Assembly: GCA_023391285.1 (NCBI GenBank)
Contig: JAEWBF010000047.1
Span: forward strand, 1 to 50,160
From: Verrucomicrobiota bacterium
Lineage (GTDB): Bacteria > Verrucomicrobiota > Verrucomicrobiia > Opitutales > Opitutaceae
Reading direction: 5' to 3'
DNA: 50,160 nt
The stretch's first letter is position 1. Each line of letters starts with the position of its first letter. The position numbers were made by a program, and so were the translations under genes. The notes beneath the pieces were generated by a model. It was not told the DNA's origin and did not search any database. It saw nothing but the letters and a program-made list of their open reading frames with translations. Shown in pieces: positions 19,201 to 23,870 of the stretch.

Positions 19201-20501
19201 GCCGTGAGATCGATCGAGCCCAGATTGTAGCCGATCAACATCGACTGAAATTTCGCCGTGCTCGCGAGCAGGCCTTCGCTCACCACCCAGCTGATCGCCG
19301 ACATCGCCACCGTCGTCGCCTGCAGCTGCTTGCTGCCACTCACCCAGTTCGCCTGCACCGAATAAGCCCAGCCGTCCGTCACTTCGATGGCGGGCGTGTT
19401 CGTCACGCTCCCGCTCACCGTCACCAACGCCCCCGCCAACGCGACTCCGCTTTCTCCTCCCGCAAAATCCGCTTTGCTGGCATCCACTCGAATCTTGCCC
19501 GCCGCTCCGAACGTGGCGTTTCCGACGATTTCCAGCACGTCATGCTGGTCCACGTTGGCCACATCGAGGTGCACCGACCAAGCCTGCGTCGAGCCGAACA
19601 CCACACCGGCTTCGACCCTCAACTTGCCCACGCTTCCCTCGCCCGTTCCACCCGGAGCCACCGTGCCGTGGATATCAACGGCGCGCGGATTCTTCAGCAC
19701 GCCCGTGCCACTAAAAACCGCACCGGGATACACCACAAATTCAACCTGGCTTCCCGTGCCCACAAACTCGCCATTCAGCCGAAACTCGCCACCGCGCACG
19801 AAGAAATTTCCCCACGTGTCGGTCAAACGAACGGTCGCACCGGCTTCCACTTCGAAAATCCCGCCGCGAACATTCACCTCACCCGCCGCCGTCGAGCGAA
19901 ACTCGGCCTCCTCCGCAATCACCGTCCGCCCGTAATTCGCCCACTCACCACCGCCGGACCAAATCACAACCGCGGTGTCTTCCACCGAAAGTTCGGCTCC
20001 CGCCGCCACGTTCACATTACCCGTGATCGTGCTCGTGGCCGATCCGATGAGCCGCAGCGTTGCGCCTTCGGCGATGTTCAAGGTCTGCGTCTTTAGCGCG
20101 CCTTCAATCACCACCGTGCCGCTTTCGATCGTGAGACTCGCGAAGTTCGGCGTATCGCCGGTCAACGTCACGACCGCGTCTTCGCCCAGACCAGAAATCA
20201 CCACATCGGCACCCGCACCAGGCACCTCACCGCTGGCCCAGTTCGCTGCATCGTTCCAGTTGCCACCTTCGGCATTGACCCAAACCGGACCCGAATCCGA
20301 CAGCGCGAACATCATCGCGCCAAATCCGTCCGCCTCGCTGCGCTCGCTCTCCTCGGTTTCCACATCCGAGAGCAGCTCGATCCGCGCGCCGCCCTCCACG
20401 CCCGCATCGATCCCGCCGAATCCTTCCGCCGAAAGCATCATGCGCGGCTCGAGAGCCTCGAGCTCAAAGCAGCGATCGAATTCGGCGCGCCTGATTCCCA
20501 T
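4230..20501 (-). CDS. Giant LEPR-XLL repeat protein (about 5,423 residues), putative surface/secreted protein
   Basis: One uninterrupted reading frame of 16.3 kb. The ATG at 20501 is chosen because GAGG lies 10 bases upstream; a TTG three codons earlier (20510) is the alternative. Layout: LEPRMMLSA close to the start, then a GNWNDAANW motif as seen in beta-helical surface proteins; a long irregular beta-rich stretch of some 1,700 residues; about 17 repeats centred on an INTTG-like motif; six repeats centred on GW-x-N-x-x-G-x-F; a Tyr/Trp-rich segment; six EF-hand-like Asp-x-Asn-Gly loops; an alanine-rich helical stretch; two cadherin/Ig-like segments; and a C-terminus with no recognisable sorting tag. 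Only one cysteine is seen, next to LEPR. Family knowledge: LEPR-XLL marks very large proteins in Planctomycetes, Verrucomicrobia and relatives; its role is unproven but suggests targeting. TolC and HlyD genes follow downstream. Function is unknown; adhesion, a surface coat or predation are possible. No RTX nonapeptides, enzyme motif or autotransporter barrel were seen. Confidence 0.9.
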   Translation of the reverse strand: MGIRRAEFDRCFELEALEPRMMLSAEGFGGIDAGVEGGARIELLSDVETEESERSEADGFGAMMFALSDSGPVWVNAEGGNWNDAANWASGEVPGAGADVVISGLGEDAVVTLTGDTPNFASLTIESGTVVIEGALKTQTLNIAEGATLRLIGSATSTITGNVNVAAGAELSVEDTAVVIWSGGGEWANYGRTVIAEEAEFRSTAAGEVNVRGGIFEVEAGATVRLTDTWGNFFVRGGEFRLNGEFVGTGSQVEFVVYPGAVFSGTGVLKNPRAVDIHGTVAPGGTGEGSVGKLRVEAGVVFGSTQAWSVHLDVANVDQHDVLEIVGNATFGAAGKIRVDASKADFAGGESGVALAGALVTVSGSVTNTPAIEVTDGWAYSVQANWVSGSKQLQATTVAMSAISWVVSEGLLASTAKFQSMLIGYNLGSIDLTAQGRTPFSLPGLSLNLADSLNLSAFASQIALPVITPSASLAQLISDLQAVGFQVTEPGEGVELRGMLSRTIADGLVLAVDADRAFLVPDEVIAGWADGIDFAITGALTARLVQNIVFEVRDGEFVLVVGAEDLSHLYLSVAGTAEVAGSAQSGGRTVTVEGEIEVDYDVWMHHGTDGSTPAASGSSAIELSTTVGALDVTVAALAARSIDAATLVTTSTDTVDLGAVLRFDGLTAANGTPLTLTMTGERAADGWNLKATGSDARLLELTVDGWELDATLSPTSFAGAGAMDVRFDFLRKDDAVPVVELTATFDADSLALSGAMAGTVSIAGAGGATYLTTTDFAGTVDLATDFGTANWTGAGFAFTAGSATFGREGSRLTGAVTDGTDADAHALAGSYDFGTQTITTTIDQLELVADTVVRLAVAGVVLRHTRNGADEQELGTAAEVPVELLFLSAAPGTGPPSFTAASVTLRTDGVLIGAGSVTLGEIALGAGITLQGAQVDVGGLAFLDGEIDASEVTLTATTATVFGGNAFGYTANASNLTGTYDFSGETVTLALNAAKFVFELPGRLEFTVNDAVLQPESDVIWSADEVAVTLPYFNLAGELTNVALTSSGEVTTDGLTLDTENLQHRLKLGGLLPFGIESLVTDFAGDVNSNGLRDHDETWRVDDFALIATGGFDFGVLSKLPFNVVVNVGTTELASGDDALPITLRWMNEAFVPWETELISVGVGETAVGSAFTLEGGIILGYYEEGSWRTALGGTMGLGRGTIGSALSGTTTVAVSGELDADAGTLTVNGDFSVSLTLAGILEVEDLSVGWTIGLALTGDESLELEVTAFGLTSAGVGSVTASIGEFLVFRATGAEIDFMASGSERMIFVEFASAELPMLGIEGWAQNFGLNADGTLWQGANFGVGLSLTTASILWPEWLPLATIDVSLEWEDWARAPTDFTMVLNASLNAGGIGESGLEVIGSIKGAEIDVGLLHDGVFPLVDLGEVAISISGDIGSASVNGALILGLARVSEDGQLIEADDRERPVKSRVLWGAIQAGLEIQNLGGLNIWLGVSQLGPLQGYVKASIPVPLEPTGRTGMVLNHFRAGITFNTTLPAVEDARELRNDPGFTPIADLEFEDWREMMLASLAMQVAANAEGGTLAVLLNPFRLDGGVTLYNSYITEATFRVEADFAMDSTGKFFLRGRFVAGDAVSFTARLYFDVSRFVSDGEAVILFLADLPSEFPIFTVYGGMSVNFGVEIDPENPPANPLEQFSITITGGWELGVPDMPAVTVEGSVRFEIALNAPSLRTVVEGVANVAGLGDVVSLAGDLELFFGDDEKVALVGVMALAPGEFAVLKNLGLNFEGVAVLRINTTANDLTQELKLPAEETPRNFALPAGVAGLLLEGWLGFELFDVELYRVEGVFSLAWAGNTFDVLAHGVLSAGPTAAPLLRLQADGYLKIVFEGIDVGLAALFKLSVNEGEDAFSVVGIEVGGEIEFRLNTTGEDVDYVLAGAAAGTTAVDRIYLPRGPPAPDGTPAEEAQPYAIVRATGTLSVLDAITLDGVFDFRATGEAIDLDYVAGLTVRLAGDPLLVFEVNGRFRLDANGLYGASELTLTNDPDAATAPLGFWFETTFLLQINTTGAEQTLDGWVLPEGIYARLLATGRVVTGGIVLAGEFYVTMDAEEVKLGGNGTLSLSVAGAELIKLGYVGEIQVFNDGIFAEMTLTRIEDGSDVFGFGFSSTSSYTLKINTTPVARDGVPAGLGAQVVVTGALEIADVSLEGVYTLTGTTTGIGLAASAALVFRDGENELFRLPAAFEIELTFPGIAERIDLEVDPAALGLTIADVDFAGAFYLEVNTTAEAANGIPAGPIFRAGFDGTLVIDTLELEGAWLFDATLSRTQIVGTFTLSMGAPGEAPLITWSGATGFNLGLNGVAGYATMQVEYVAAPLEVLFSGDFEFELLINTSPRELTIGDRVLPAGPLVAVTTNGTLTIATFELTGEFRFVADAAGVRVDTDAVMELNIGDSLTLFRFTTTGGLLVDAQGIAAALDLTLVSQAWSDVGMVFDGGAEFRLRINTTGEVRTIGEVVLEAGSYGRIEFAGSLSLGTFALKGDFTLTAQNSAADLTINGVLEVSIPGAEAWGLSLGAVGGLRVDPAGVTAAFDLNLNTASDEVMHPDGFVVSVDSNHKIALRLNTTGEERTVAGITLEAGNYFAFRITGKIMSGPMVLIGEFGFKAADTGLIIDVSARVGMSGADQEADEVPFLRFTARGEIHVMAAGVFAAISLQTELGDGFGDHGFGFRAGTSFTLAFNSTDQEINGIPARSLWAVRIEGALVLGNEDKSIDLVGAFTLTPTSHGTVMIHGKTSFVLVKDGVVWVDVPFEFEREIQMEAEMPVLAFRVDLDETFVFPEADWLRFEARKSYLLINATSEEVEYDGEVIPAGPTFELVYDGTLVIDRFEVDGLFRFTPEGDGVMMFVAGEARIGDRNSPLLRLRAEGGFQAGASGFSGRMAVTVSGGVDALAVPMNGDLTHHLFINTRDVEVEVEGIVLPAGPTVELHSTGVLNLAGFAFDGAMRMTAGAAGFSMGVDANLEIRVPGLDTPLLSVPVLGGFTIDSKGFSAALDVEPETAFFEPVGLVFGSDATYFLRINTTGEARNENGIELEAGNYARIESTGTLALGTLMITGGYAFQLDNDLVRVAVTGTAVLTVPGDGALAGELLRTEVRGELGIGPDGTVGALDAAIAVGAPQFALGEWTLPVGAELGSRIRLNTTGSERVVVGYTMGAREVFMWEVSGGVTLGALRLEGLSRFTAGDDLVRWENTGRVALLSPLAAGAEIFAGEGTLGIEISDAGVAGVAILAGAPTNDAANLGVELAFDAELDLRFNTTGQAVTIGEVTLEAGNYFEAGVTGELSLLSGVRIDGTHFVRVSGDGVSLRSSGTLAFVLTNKLSLTFGTEIDFTFADDGVYGMAALTVGATTFGADGVGVTLEAGATPVLAINTSEADQVAGGTTLTANSVSLGLAMDLTLFEQTFSGQAVLTIEKGSGLVVMRHEGVLAVTMGDWSPFVFGYDGYFIFGDGGVATRLDLVLQNEAGLNGGSVHGTWSLRANTFDSALDLAGFTMGEMTVPALSVEAGPMLRIYLSGGLTVGSVNLNGEFAIEVLSDRMVLEADITFAVFGAEMGGSGTIVASEKGLVADLAMSAPTVTTAGFTIAGDFGLRLNTTDAAANGIPANYLRVAVNNAVIAVPGATLTGSASIDLGEDTTLWVDGMTATLAMPKLGGASMTINGWMNTAGEFNVSGTMSLAVGNKTAGGIFGTAAVTISHDEGIRGSISNGELYVPGGDYARLNGSFRADANSFEVDVNQTAFVLLGGIVRIDGAFRITGVDDLYTLWAKDLVGSVRIPGWNTSFVVNGWLNSEGDFNLDGSATLNAGSYPPNEDTATLQQRNWTLGVRSSVAVNISREGVRGAVAGTVFVPGDWASFTGTLDAGSWGFDLSVNTRFVLLGGVVLFDGGLRAEMRGSTLTVWANGLTAESRIPGVASRFAVDGWINTAGDFNLSGEAQLALGRRDTAGIFGAANLTISKTSGISATLRGVELVVPGGATSTFDGTLRQSGDRFEIDVNRAEFALLNGVATIVGSFRVETGANWVNVVVREATARATLPGFNSAWSVSGYLNANGEFELRGNTQWDFRLNGQRFASGALEVWLRHADGLRATIRNGELHVPGDYARLNGSMELSGEKLILDVDQTAFVLLGGLVRVDGTFRTEISRDFQHIEVKSGVARVNLSGFQSSFTVTGYVNSAGSFDLRGAVRLAIGNNTLGVDGTADVRIQSSGGVNGVFEGKLRVPGSTMDVKASIEAGSWGINVAVEQVSFRLVNGIVALDGAARVELRGSTVTMSMSNVSARIAGYIDVRLSGSFRSDGFFELTGTTQANFGIRSTIAAEGDLRITVRSDTGARASADLKVYVLNNEVGTLRNALTQIDSEGFSLRLVTTVRFQDFALQGNLDMYMRNTGFWANFSGNASMWGYSGSASAWFDSRSGTWGASGSVSFYISGNFGARGSIYFNVDNGKVSLRTSGEAWGGVSVPTSVRIQLSWWPWESRIEIRYTWVGISVGFDAAIDNGRLQVSIGGVGTVTVQLTSGGSAWLSNVGGSMVFLDVNGNRILDEGEPFTMTDEAGNFDFADPDAPVNIDDGERPAGALLGLLAPYDLNGDGLLDESEIQLYAVNGVDVSAESAIMRVYRDDNGNGVWDEGETFAIMSTAELTEMMAQAQEGIASLPVAGTPLVVFDRNGDAGLEESEMIGIVAEAMPVIVPLTPLAPAAQGYLPLSNVEFVFADVNGNGVYDAGEPRVVPNGMNFYSFADEAALPVADTAARLGRLAPFDTNGNGRIDPEEGVFVLIGGVDRDNGIENPVTTVALADSYGSGTGTAISPLSTLQVALMEQGLDAGEAAELIARSFNLPAGVAAGSYDPRVGGTDSMADAALRAGAEVTSLLTAGAGLLGGHDDPTLQSAMADALASVLIERDGTVRTEIELGDVATNRAVLDAAAAAAGRELDENVLNAAATVLARVNQAVQSAADGDVARNLAALKAVVLTEVSSVLTALGAGEIDAATAEAALSAEALASLAAGVSLAPNEAPTIEPIEDVVARGGDRVVIRLPIQDPDTRTSSLQLRVSSSNEAVVAANRVKIEFVNGAWQLVMPTEAVASGRATITVEVSDGASTTSTEFDVKLDGLNQAVRQIDNIPAQTLGHGQTVKIALADYFADADANATYTLRPVGENRVVEARIVGGELLLTANAGVAGVAIFDLVATDDLATASTRFSVVTYPNVVVSERIRFAADGSASVEVQLSVPSTQTLVLNYRSGESVGTLVFAAGETSKLIPVNFAGASVVRELEFGVNGAWVSGSFKVALNTYSAVELLDLRRDGMVAVEFTLSYRFVSLDTEDAEDDVIVLASLGSDADAALAGVGPVRQGMTFGVTESVGGVANAAGSLESLKRPRAIAKI
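6040..6800 (-). other. Cluster of EF-hand-like calcium loops in the giant protein
   Basis: Six acidic loops are encoded here, in protein order: DVNGNRILDEGEPF, DLNGDGLLDESEIQ, DDNGNGVWDEGETF, DRNGDAGLEESE, DVNGNGVYDAGEPR and DTNGNGRIDPEE. All fit the D-x-[DN]-G-x-G-x-x-[DE]-x-x-E pattern of dockerin and EF-hand calcium loops. A seventh isolated loop (DVNSNGLRDHDE) lies near 17,230. Calcium binding would stiffen the C-terminal stalk or drive folding outside the cell. Confidence 0.75.
7450..9400 (-). repeat. Protein-level tandem array, six GW-x-N-x-x-G-x-F units
   Basis: A second repeat class follows the first. Six units of about 118-131 residues are anchored on NGWMNTAGEFNVSG, NGWLNSEGDFNLDG, DGWINTAGDFNLSG, SGYLNANGEFELRG, TGYVNSAGSFDLRG and the weaker SGSFRSDGFFELTG. 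Each unit also carries a VPG-x-(3-5)-NGS/T-like strand and a VNQTAFVLLGG-IV-x-DG segment. The strand order and the sequence differ from the INTTG array, so the protein is built from two distinct stacked blocks. Anchors lie near 9360, 8980, 8590, 8210, 7835 and 7480. Confidence 0.85.
9560..15130 (-). repeat. Protein-level tandem array, about 17 INTTG-type units
   Basis: Within the giant gene, a degenerate unit of 107-139 residues (mean about 115) recurs about 17 times. Its anchor is a strand ending in [RL]-[ILF]-N-T-T-G, for example RLNTTGEERTV, RINTTGEVRTI and RFNTTGQAVTI. The anchor is followed by G-x-x-LPAGP or LEAGNY, then a G-x-L-x-(6)-L-x-G-x-F segment, and alternating beta strands. Anchor codons lie near 15115, 14728, 14311, 13980, 13655, 13335, 13000, 12645, 12297, 11950, 11622, 11282, 10923, 10578, 10236, 9908 and 9575. 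A further degenerate copy may lie near 15898. The units diverge strongly, which indicates an old array rather than a recent DNA duplication. Confidence 0.85.
20427..20453 (-). other. LEPR-XLL motif of the giant protein
   Basis: These bases encode LEPRMMLSA, residues 17-25 counted from the ATG. The motif matches the LEPR-x-x-L-S consensus found near the N-terminus of giant proteins of the PVC group. The stretch before it is short and charged (MGIRRAEFDRCFELEA), so there is no classical Sec signal peptide. The motif is probably the export or processing signal; that role is inference. Confidence 0.8.
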
Positions 20502-20610
20502 GATCAACAAGCCTCGTTCGCGCGATCCTCCTTCAGGGCGCGGAAACGAAATTCTCGGGGTTTAGGCGCGGGCAACACCCCGCCAGACTAACGCATTCGC
20601 CCGCTCACCT

Positions 20611-21483
20611 CTACCCCCCTTTGGAGGGGAGGTCCGACACGGTTTTCACTTCCCAAATCCACGGCGTCTTTGTCGGAACACGCACCGCCCCAGGCACGAC
20701 GGACGCGTCCGGATGCTGCTGCGCCCAACAGAAGCGCAGCGCCCAGAGCGCCGCCGCCAGCCGGTTGGGCGCACCGATCTTTTGGAAGATCGCCTTCACG
20801 TAACCTTTCACCGTGTAGAGCTGAAGGTTCAGCAGGAGCGCGATTTCCTCGTTGGATTTTCCTTCCGCCAACCACGCCAGCACATCCGCCTCCCGCGCCG
20901 TCAGTCCCGCCCGCATCAACAGCTCCGGCGACGCCTGGAAATCCGCTCCCATCCGCGAACGCGCATGCGCCAGCTCGCGTGCGTTGCCCAAATGCGTCTG
21001 CGCCAGCTCCAGCATCGTGCGCTCCTCGGCCGTGAAATCCGGACCGCCCTTCCGCTCGATGCCGTAAAACGCGACTTCGGTTTCGCTACCCGGCACGTAA
21101 ACCGCGCAGTGATTATCGAGCCCCAGCACACGATAGACCTCGTGGTAAATGGCTTTGTCGCGGAATTCGCGGCTGCTGAAATAATCGCTGCGACAAAACG
21201 GTTTTCCGTCGTTCACCCGCGGATCGAAGTTGAACAACTCGTAGTCGCCCATCACCCGACCAAACGCCTCCATCACCGGCTGCAGGCTCGCGATCGACGT
21301 GTTGAAGCCGATCGCCAGCTCCTTGGTCGCGCAGTCCAGCGTCCCGAAAGCAATCATCTCCGCCGGCACCAACCGCGAGAGAAACGCGAAGGTGCGTTCC
21401 GCAAAGGTCGCTTGGTTCAACCCCGGCTGGTAGAGGTCCAGACACGCGTCGTTGAGCTCCTGAATCTGTCGATGCTGAAGCAA
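20611..21483 (-). CDS. LuxR-family transcriptional regulator
   Basis: A 290-residue regulator with a C-terminal LuxR/GerE helix-turn-helix at about residues 212-270 (GLTAREADVLAWLAEGKSNE, then TVKGYVKAIFQKIGAPNR). The N-terminal 200 residues are a globular sensor-like region with no phospho-acceptor motif; the pattern just before the HTH (DFTAEERTMLELAQTHLGNA) is usual in GAF-linked LuxR proteins. The start is a TTG at 21483; no in-frame ATG lies nearby and an upstream stop limits extension, so the exact start is uncertain. The gene ends about 110 bases before the giant gene on the same strand, so it could regulate or be co-transcribed with it. That link is inference from position. Confidence 0.82.
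   Translation of the reverse strand: MLQHRQIQELNDACLDLYQPGLNQATFAERTFAFLSRLVPAEMIAFGTLDCATKELAIGFNTSIASLQPVMEAFGRVMGDYELFNFDPRVNDGKPFCRSDYFSSREFRDKAIYHEVYRVLGLDNHCAVYVPGSETEVAFYGIERKGGPDFTAEERTMLELAQTHLGNARELAHARSRMGADFQASPELLMRAGLTAREADVLAWLAEGKSNEEIALLLNLQLYTVKGYVKAIFQKIGAPNRLAAALWALRFCWAQQHPDASVVPGAVRVPTKTPWIWEVKTVSDLPSKGG
20616..20629. repeat. Second REP-like palindrome, upstream of the giant gene
   Basis: CCCCTTTGGAGGGG differs by one base from the element at 4190-4203. It lies inside the last codons of the LuxR-family gene and upstream of the giant gene, so it forms the C-terminal tail of that regulator. Its position suggests a dispersed repeat that inserted at a gene end. Confidence 0.45.
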
Positions 21484-21578
21484 GGCGGACGCGAGCGAAC
21501 CAAAAACTCCGCAAGATGCAGCAATGTTTTTACGCTGAGTAAGATTTTTCCCGATCCGCCCTTAACAAGGCCGCGCAC

Positions 21579-22331
21579 TCAAGCGCACAACACATCCAGC
21601 TTTTCCGAGATCGTTCCGCGTTCCCGGATCCGCACCCACCCCAACATCAGTCGCAGCTTCACTCCCGGATTCAGAATCCTGCGTCCGAGGCACGCCATCG
21701 CTGTATCCACTTCTTCGATGCGTTGCGCTCGCCGCGCTTCGTCGACCGTCCCCGCCAGCGCCACCGCCAGATCCCACGCCTGCGCCCGCGCCCGCCGAAT
21801 GCTGAAATGCACCACCGCCTCGTCGAGATCGCCGCAAATCCGATCGATCATCCGCAGCGCGGGCCACACCTGCGCCAATCGCGTCTGCACGTCGTCCACC
21901 ATTTCGCACAGGATGTCGTTGATCAGATCGAAGTCCTGCCGCAGCGCGTGAATCGCCGTTCCGGGCGCGACCTCCGCCGCCGCGATCCCAAGATCCAGAT
22001 TGATGTGCGCGTTCATCCCCACGAGCAGATGCTGCAACACCACCGGCCAGTAATCGTCGCGACACCCAAACGCCACCCGCCACGCCTCCGTCAACGGACG
22101 CCCGCGCTCATACGCCGACCACGCCTCCACATAACGGCTCGCAAACACCACATCGAACCGCGCCATCCGCTCGCCATCCTCGAACGCCCCGCGCCCGATC
22201 CGCGCTTCCACTTCCGCCGTCACCCGCCGATACAGCGCCGCGAAAAAACCGTCCGCGGTCCCGCGCTCCCGCGCGATCTCCACGATCGCGTCGAGCTGAT
22301 CGAGCACTTCACCGATCGTCGTCAGCCCCAT
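21579..22331 (-). CDS. DUF5995 family protein
   Basis: A 250-residue mainly helical protein without a signal peptide or membrane segments. The central block (WPVVLQHLLVGMNAHINLDL, then GIAAAEVAPG) and the conserved Asp/His pattern match the DUF5995 family, whose members are suspected metal-binding proteins of unknown function. Asn-Ala-His-Ile-Asn-Leu-Asp is the likely active or metal-binding core. The gene starts 6 bases after the Nramp-like transporter gene ends, so the two are very probably co-transcribed; a role linked to the transported ion is possible but unproven. Confidence 0.75.
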   Translation of the reverse strand: MGLTTIGEVLDQLDAIVEIARERGTADGFFAALYRRVTAEVEARIGRGAFEDGERMARFDVVFASRYVEAWSAYERGRPLTEAWRVAFGCRDDYWPVVLQHLLVGMNAHINLDLGIAAAEVAPGTAIHALRQDFDLINDILCEMVDDVQTRLAQVWPALRMIDRICGDLDEAVVHFSIRRARAQAWDLAVALAGTVDEARRAQRIEEVDTAMACLGRRILNPGVKLRLMLGWVRIRERGTISEKLDVLCA

Positions 22332-22337
22332 ACGCGC

Positions 22338-23705
22338 TCACCACCGCTTCGCCACTTCTGTGATCACCTGATACGCGCCCAGCGAAATCATCCCCGCCGC
22401 CGCGACAAACAATCCCGCGAGCGACAGCGGCCGCGCCCGCAATTCGCGATGCGGATTGGTGAAATGAAAATACAACGCCGCGATCGCCAGAAACGGCAGC
22501 ATCATCCCCTGCGCCACCGCGCCCCAGAACACCAGATTCACCGGATTCCCAAACGTCAGAAACACCGTCGTGAACGCCACCGGCAGCACCACGCAGCCCA
22601 CCTTCACCCAACGCACCCGCTCGTTCGCATCGCGATACGTCTTCACTTTGAACAGACTCAGCCCGTCCGCGAACAGCCGCGCATTCGACGCCGTCGCCGC
22701 AAAGATCGTCGAATACAACACCGCCACCGCCCCCAGCACGAACAGCCACACGCTCCACTCGCCAAACGTCTCCCGATACATGAACGACAGCGTCTCGATC
22801 ATCTGGCTGTTTTCCACCCGCATGCCTTTCGCGTGCAGCACCGCCGCGCCGAGGAGATAAAACACGATCGTCGTCGTCGTATAAAACGCGAAACACGTCC
22901 ACGCATCCACGCGCATCACCCGCAGCCACGCCTGCGCCCGCGCTTTCCATTCCGGACTCCCGTCGTCCGGCCCGATCTTCCGCGCGTATCCTTTTTCCAA
23001 GCACCAATACGGATAATAGATCAGCTCCGACGCCCCCACCCCGATCAACCCGAACGCCCCGAACGCCGTCGCGATGTCCGCCGGCAATTGAAACGACAAC
23101 CCGCTCGCCAACTGCGCCCCCGTCACCGCATACGGCGTGAATTGCAACATCCCCACCGCGATCATCGTCCCCGCCACGAACACACCCACCAGCACCGTCG
23201 AAAACCGCTCGATAAAAACATACCGCCCCAGCACCAGCAGCACCGCCGTCACCGCACCGATCCCGATCGACAGCACCGGCAGCGACACCGTCACCCCGCC
23301 CATCTGCAACGCCGTCGCCGCGCCCCCGAGCATCCCCGCCACCTGCGGCACCAAACACACAAACATCGCCAGCCACACCCACATCACCCACGACGCCACC
23401 AGCCGCGGCCCCGGTAGCGTGTCCAGCCCCTCCAGCGTCGTCCGGCCGCGCGTCACCGCATACCGCCCCAGCTCGATCTGCACGAACACCTTCACCAGAC
23501 ACCCGAGAATGATGAACCACAACAGCTGAAATCCGACCTCCGCCCCCAGCTTCGGCGTCACGATCAACTCCCCCGACCCCACGATGATCGCCGACAAAAT
23601 CAGCCCCGGTCCCAACTGCTTCAACAGCCCTTTGAAATTTCGCGGCGCCGGTTCGATCTCGGAAACCGGCGCAGCCGGTGCGTCAGGAGCGGAAACAAAT
23701 GACAT
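22338..23705 (-). CDS. Nramp-superfamily transporter lacking canonical metal motifs
   Basis: A 455-residue inner membrane transporter of the Nramp (SLC11-like) fold with about 11 hydrophobic segments. The opening GLLKQLGPGLILSAIIVGSG is the Nramp helix 1 pattern, but the usual DPGN is replaced by VGSGEL (residues 42-47). The helix 6 metal motif MPH is replaced by GVGASELIYYPYW. These changes resemble the Nramp-related branches that do not carry Mn/Fe in the classical way (for example Mg or unknown substrates). The ATG at 23705 is chosen; an upstream in-frame start would add 45 residues (Cys/Gly/Arg-rich) that look non-coding. The DUF5995 gene follows after 6 bases. Confidence 0.85.
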   Translation of the reverse strand: MSFVSAPDAPAAPVSEIEPAPRNFKGLLKQLGPGLILSAIIVGSGELIVTPKLGAEVGFQLLWFIILGCLVKVFVQIELGRYAVTRGRTTLEGLDTLPGPRLVASWVMWVWLAMFVCLVPQVAGMLGGAATALQMGGVTVSLPVLSIGIGAVTAVLLVLGRYVFIERFSTVLVGVFVAGTMIAVGMLQFTPYAVTGAQLASGLSFQLPADIATAFGAFGLIGVGASELIYYPYWCLEKGYARKIGPDDGSPEWKARAQAWLRVMRVDAWTCFAFYTTTTIVFYLLGAAVLHAKGMRVENSQMIETLSFMYRETFGEWSVWLFVLGAVAVLYSTIFAATASNARLFADGLSLFKVKTYRDANERVRWVKVGCVVLPVAFTTVFLTFGNPVNLVFWGAVAQGMMLPFLAIAALYFHFTNPHRELRARPLSLAGLFVAAAGMISLGAYQVITEVAKRW

Positions 23706-23870
23706 GGTGGGGGACAGTCCGCCGCAACATCGCGGCTTGGGGTGGGGAAAACTGCCGAGACTCACGCCACACTCCGCCCCACGTTGCAAGCCCCCAGCTC
23801 GCCCCGTGGCCACGAGCGTCAGCGAGTGGCCGCTTCTCAACCGCAGCAGCCATCAAGCGATTTCACCCGC

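Noticed and set aside
4230..20501. RTX nonapeptide repeats (GGxGxDxxx) in the giant protein
   Set aside because: None were seen; the calcium-type loops are EF-hand-like, so it is not an ordinary RTX type I substrate.
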